NCBI RefSeq assembly: GCF_036997615.1
Contig: NZ_JAWLQA010000004.1
DNA length: 64,000 nt
Origin: Brachyspira sp949287565
Lineage (GTDB): Bacteria; Spirochaetota; Brachyspiria; Brachyspirales; Brachyspiraceae
Strand: one strand, 5' to 3'
Below the pieces are notes generated by a model. It saw only the letters and a program-made list of their open reading frames with translations, was not told the origin of the DNA and searched no databases. The first letter of the stretch is position 1. Each line of letters starts with the position of its first letter. A program made the position numbers and the translations under genes. Positions 60,802 to 64,000 of this stretch are shown one piece after another.

Positions 60802-61143
60802 ATGATAAAGAAACAAGATTTAAGTAAGACAAAATACAAAGTAAAAAAAGGCGATACTGTTGAGGTAATAGCTGGAGAGCAAAGCGGAGAACGCGGAGAG
60901 GTATTGTCTGTAGATAGAACAAGAGGCAGAGTTTTAGTAAAAAACATCAATATGGTTAAAAAAACTATGCCTAAAAGCCAAGAGAATCAAAAAGGCGGAA
61001 TAGTTGAGAAAGAAGCTTCAATACATATATCCAATGTAATGGTAGTAAACAAAGCTGGTAAAGCTACTAGAGTTGGAAGAAAAGAAGTAGACGGTAAACT
61101 AAAAAGATATGCCAAAAAATCAGGCGAAGTTCTTGATAAGTAA
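60802..61143 (+). CDS. rplX: Ribosomal protein L24
   Basis: 113 residues. KOW motif KVKKGDTVEVIAGEQSGERG, then GRVLVKNINMVKKTMP and the EASIHISNVMVVNKAGKATR region are conserved. An assembly initiator for the large subunit, located at the tunnel exit. Confidence 0.97.
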   Translation: MIKKQDLSKTKYKVKKGDTVEVIAGEQSGERGEVLSVDRTRGRVLVKNINMVKKTMPKSQENQKGGIVEKEASIHISNVMVVNKAGKATRVGRKEVDGKLKRYAKKSGEVLDK

Positions 61144-61160
61144 GTAGGAGAAAATAAATT

Positions 61161-61724
61161 ATGTCAGTATTGAAAGATAGGTATGAAAAAGAAATTAAAC
61201 AGTCTCTTCTAAAAGATATGAATTTAAGCTCTACTATGGCTATCCCTAAAATAGAAAAAATCATAATCAATATGGGAGTAACTCAGGCTGTAACAGACAA
61301 AAAATATGTTGATTCTGCTGTAGAAGAACTAAGCCAAATAGCAGGACAGAGAGCTGTTGTAACAAGAGCTAAAAAGTCTATAGCTAACTTCAAATTAAGA
61401 CAAGGTATGCCTATAGGCTGCAGAGTAACTTTAAGAGGCGAAAGAATGTATGACTTCTTAGAGAGATTAATATTTATAGCATTACCAAGAGTAAGAGACT
61501 TCCAAGGTATTCCTAGAAGAGGTTTCGATGGTAATGGTAATTACAACTTAGGAATAAAAGAACATACTATATTCCCAGAAATAAGTTTTGATAAAACAGA
61601 TGCCGTAAAAGGCTTAAATATAACAATAGTAACTACTGCAGATAATGACGATATGGCACGCACTTTATTAGAAAGAGTTGGTTTGCCATTCCGTGCAGCA
61701 CCTAAAAGTCAGGAGAATAAATAA
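61161..61724 (+). CDS. rplE: Ribosomal protein L5
   Basis: 187 residues. Binds 5S rRNA in the central protuberance. PKIEKIIINMGVTQAVTDKK, RAKKSIANFKLRQGMPIGCR, and RDFQGIPRRGFDGNGNYNLG are characteristic. TAGGAGA ribosome site; its stop overlaps the rpsN start. Confidence 0.98.
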   Translation: MSVLKDRYEKEIKQSLLKDMNLSSTMAIPKIEKIIINMGVTQAVTDKKYVDSAVEELSQIAGQRAVVTRAKKSIANFKLRQGMPIGCRVTLRGERMYDFLERLIFIALPRVRDFQGIPRRGFDGNGNYNLGIKEHTIFPEISFDKTDAVKGLNITIVTTADNDDMARTLLERVGLPFRAAPKSQENK

Positions 61725-61909
61725 TGGCTAGATTGGCACTTAAAGTTAAAGCTACAAAAAAACAAAAATATAAAACAAGACAATATAATCGTTGCCCAAT
61801 ATGCGGCAGACCTCGTGCTTATATAAGACAGTACAAGATGTGCAGAATATGTTTTAGAGATTTAGCAAATAAAGGTTTGATACCGGGCGTAACTAAGTCT
61901 AGTTGGTAA
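61724..61909 (+). CDS. rpsN: Ribosomal protein S14, zinc (type Z) form
   Basis: 61 residues, the short S14 with four cysteines in CPICGRPRAYIRQYKMCRIC, forming a zinc finger. This is the C+ paralogue that zinc-starved cells may replace with a C- form elsewhere; none is visible here. One-base overlap with rplE. Confidence 0.97.
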   Translation: MARLALKVKATKKQKYKTRQYNRCPICGRPRAYIRQYKMCRICFRDLANKGLIPGVTKSSW

Positions 61910-61925
61910 TTTAAGGAGAATATGA

Positions 61926-62327
61926 ATGAGTGTACATGATCCAATAGCAGATGCTTTAACTATAATAAGAAATGGTTGTAGAGCAAAAAAAGAGTCTGTT
62001 ACTATACCTTTTTCTACAAAAATGGAAAATATACTTGCAATTTTAAAGAAAGAAGGTTATATTAATGACTTCAAAAAAGTAGAAGTAAAAGATAAAAATT
62101 TCTTCCGCATAGAAATAGATTTGAAATATTATGAGGGAAGTTCAGTAATAGAAGGAATTCAAAGAGTATCAACTCCAGGTTTAAGAGTTTATACATCAGT
62201 AAATACTATACCTCAAGTAAAAAACGGTTTCGGTATATCTGTAATATCTACAAGTAAAGGTGTAATGACAGATAAAGAGGCTAGAAAAGAAAAAGTTGGC
62301 GGCGAAGTTTTATGCTACGTTTGGTAA
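61926..62327 (+). CDS. rpsH: Ribosomal protein S8
   Basis: 133 residues. Central-domain 16S binder and spc-operon repressor in E. coli. MSVHDPIADALTIIRNGCRA, RVSTPGLRVYTSVNTIP and GFGISVISTSKGVMTDKEAR are standard. AAGGAGA ribosome site; an ATG four bases upstream is out of frame. Confidence 0.97.
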   Translation: MSVHDPIADALTIIRNGCRAKKESVTIPFSTKMENILAILKKEGYINDFKKVEVKDKNFFRIEIDLKYYEGSSVIEGIQRVSTPGLRVYTSVNTIPQVKNGFGISVISTSKGVMTDKEARKEKVGGEVLCYVW

Positions 62328-62351
62328 TAAATTATTAAGAGGGTATTAATA

Positions 62352-62924
62352 ATGAGTAGATTAGCAAATAAACCTATAGCGATACCTCAAGGCGTTGAAG
62401 TTAAGATAGACGGACATAAAGTAATCGTAAAAGGTAAAAGAGGGGAGTTGACAAGAGAGTTTTTTGATTATATAATATTTGAACTCGAAAATAATTCTCT
62501 TTGGGTTAAACCTCCTAAGATTGAAAGTACTGACGAGAAAGCTATTAAAGAAAATAAAGCTAAGTACTCTGCACAATTAGGTTTAGTGTGGAAGCTTATT
62601 TCTAATATGATAGAAGGCGTTACTAACGGATATAAAAAAGTTCTTCAATTAGAAGGTACAGGTTATCGTTCTAATGTTCAAGGAGATACTATAACATTGC
62701 AATTAGGTTTTTCTAGTGATGTAAAAATGAAAATACCGGAAGGTATTAAAGTAACTGTTGAAAAAGATACTAAAATCACTATTGAAGGCAATGATAAAGA
62801 ACAAGTAGGCGAGCTTGCTATGAATATCAAAAAGAAAAGACCTGTTGAGCCTTATAAAGGTAAAGGTGTTAGATTTGACGGCGAGCATGTAAAATATAAA
62901 GAAAGTAAAAAAGCTGCTAAGTAA
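62352..62924 (+). CDS. rplF: Ribosomal protein L6
   Basis: 190 residues, slightly longer than E. coli (177) through an insertion around residues 55-75. SRLANKPIAIPQGVEV, NMIEGVTNGYKKVLQLEGTG and KKKRPVEPYKGKGVRF mark L6. Located near the factor-binding centre. Confidence 0.97.
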   Translation: MSRLANKPIAIPQGVEVKIDGHKVIVKGKRGELTREFFDYIIFELENNSLWVKPPKIESTDEKAIKENKAKYSAQLGLVWKLISNMIEGVTNGYKKVLQLEGTGYRSNVQGDTITLQLGFSSDVKMKIPEGIKVTVEKDTKITIEGNDKEQVGELAMNIKKKRPVEPYKGKGVRFDGEHVKYKESKKAAK

Positions 62925-62934
62925 GGGGTTTTTT

Positions 62935-63291
62935 ATGAGTTTAAGAGAAAAGATTAAAGCTCAACGCGAAAGAAGAAAAAGAAGTATACGTATAAAAATA
63001 GAAGGAAGCTCAGAGCGTCCAAGACTTACAGTTCATAAAAGTCTTAAATATGTATCTGCTCAAATAATAGATGATAGCAAAGGTATCACTTTAGCATCAG
63101 CATCTTCTCAAGAAAAAGATTTAAAAAGCGGTAAGAATGTGGATATAGCTAAAGAAATAGGTAAAGTTTTAGCTACTAGAGCAAAAGAGAAAAATATAAG
63201 TGAAGTTGTATTTGACAGAAACGGATATATATATCATGGAAAAATAAAATCCCTAGCTGACGGTGCTCGTGAAGCAGGATTGAAATTTTAA
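62935..63291 (+). CDS. rplR: Ribosomal protein L18
   Basis: 118 residues, 5S rRNA partner. RKRSIRIKIEGSSERPRLTV, KYVSAQIIDDSKGITLASAS and FDRNGYIYHGKIKSLADGAR are conserved. AAGGGG ribosome site. Confidence 0.97.
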   Translation: MSLREKIKAQRERRKRSIRIKIEGSSERPRLTVHKSLKYVSAQIIDDSKGITLASASSQEKDLKSGKNVDIAKEIGKVLATRAKEKNISEVVFDRNGYIYHGKIKSLADGAREAGLKF

Positions 63292-63302
63292 GGAGTATTA
63301 CC

Positions 63303-63821
63303 TTGGCACACGATATAAATAACAACGAAGAAAAAAGTATGTATGAAGAGCGTCTAATAACTTTAAACAGAGTAGCTAAAGTTATGAAAGGCGGAAGACG
63401 TTTTAGATTTGCCGCTTTAATGGTTTTAGGCGATAAAAATGGTCATGTTGGTTTAGGTTACGGTAAAGCAAACGAAGTACCAGATGCTATAAGAAAAGCT
63501 ATAGAGCAAGCTAAGAAAAACATGATAGAAGTTAACTTAAAAGGTGAGACTATACCTCATAATACAGTTGGTGTATTTAGAAGCAGCAGAATAGTTATGA
63601 AACCAGCTTCTAAAGGTACAGGAGTTATTTCTGGAGGTCCTGCTCGTGCGGTATTAGAATTAGCAGGAGTTAAAAACATTCTTTCTAAATCTTTAGGAAA
63701 TAACAACTCTATGAACCTAGCTAAAGCTACTTTTGAAGGTTTAAAATCTTTGAAAACAGTAGAGTATATGGCTAACAAAAGAGGTGTAAGTATAGATCAA
63801 ATTTATGGGAGGGCAGAATAA
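63303..63821 (+). CDS. rpsE: Ribosomal protein S5
   Basis: 172 residues, starting at TTG, supported by AAGGAG 9-14 nt upstream and no nearer ATG in frame at the right place. S5 double-stranded RNA-binding region ERLITLNRVAKVMKGGRRF, then GLGYGKANEVPDAIRKAIEQ and SKGTGVISGGPARAVLELAG. Fidelity protein; spectinomycin-site residues look ordinary. Its TAA overlaps the rpmD ATG. Confidence 0.97.
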   Translation: MAHDINNNEEKSMYEERLITLNRVAKVMKGGRRFRFAALMVLGDKNGHVGLGYGKANEVPDAIRKAIEQAKKNMIEVNLKGETIPHNTVGVFRSSRIVMKPASKGTGVISGGPARAVLELAGVKNILSKSLGNNNSMNLAKATFEGLKSLKTVEYMANKRGVSIDQIYGRAE

Positions 63822-64000
63822 TGGCTAAAGTTGTAATAACATTAGTAAAATCTCCTATAGGCTATGAGAAATCTCAAAGAGATACAGTTGTAGCTTTGGG
63901 TTTCAAAAAAGGCAGAAGAGTTGTAGAAAAAGAAGCAACTCCTCAAATAAATGGAATGATAAATAAAATATCACATCTTCTTAAAGTAGAGTATAAGTGA
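63821..64000 (+). CDS. rpmD: Ribosomal protein L30
   Basis: 59 residues, complete; its TGA is the last three bases of the window. MAKVVITLVKSPIGYEKSQR and the C-terminal INKISHLLKVEY match bacterial L30. One-base overlap with rpsE (TAATG). The next gene would be rplO, just outside. Confidence 0.95.
   Translation: MAKVVITLVKSPIGYEKSQRDTVVALGFKKGRRVVEKEATPQINGMINKISHLLKVEYK

Overview
The window is about 64 kb of a very AT-rich bacterial chromosome. The FlaB-type flagellin, low-GC codon use, merged str/S10/spc ribosomal cluster, many paralogous membrane and outer-membrane proteins and a BspA-type repeat protein all point to a spirochaete, most likely Brachyspira. The species cannot be decided by eye.

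Layout. (1) 1-6.6 kb: accessory region of small multi-pass membrane proteins of unknown function. It includes a tandem paralogous set (2-2153), a second paralogous pair (2884-3456 and 6101-6580) and a zinc-ribbon membrane protein, separated by repeat-filled spacers and a 7-bp tandem repeat. (2) 6.9-15.2 kb: a large DUF2723/TPR glycosyltransferase-like protein, a secreted protein, a 33-codon small ORF, cysS, an RNase-H-like exonuclease and an iron-ADH-family protein that has lost its metal ligands. (3) 15.7-27.4 kb: an RsiV-like lipoprotein, three consecutive oligopeptide-binding lipoproteins without permeases, a rhodanese, a GerMN protein, a TPR protein and a PepSY-like protein. (4) 27.4-38.3 kb: a flagellin gene with a strong sigma-28 promoter and a long structured leader, an outer-membrane protein flanked by direct copies of a palindromic repeat, a LUD protein, a Maf/DUF115 protein, an M15 peptidase, tRNA-Val and FlgN. 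(5) 38.5-42.4 kb: argF, argG, argH. (6) 43-49.2 kb: a BspA-like protein and a seven-gene minus-strand envelope operon (two lipoproteins, four beta-barrels, one OmpA lipoprotein). (7) 49.5-64 kb: hisIE, then rpsL-rpsG-fusA-tuf running directly into S10 and spc genes as far as rpmD, which ends on the last base.

The spacers carry at least two dispersed repeat families. One is a roughly 330-bp nested palindrome with GC-rich islands (CCCCGCCC, GCACCCGCCCAAG, CGCACG and their complements) in an AT background, about eight whole or partial copies. The other is a small hairpin with loop GCGGCGGG whose stem sequence changes in a compensatory way between copies, often inside MITE-like units with ends resembling TACTGAAAATTTTTAAGTTT. 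The most striking protein-level oddity is EF-Tu, whose switch I lacks the near-universal RGITI motif and is about seven residues longer than in E. coli, while EF-G next to it is normal. The flaB leader (possible pseudoknot and CsrA-like GGA sites) and the metal-ligand-free ADH homologue are the next best candidates for undescribed biology.
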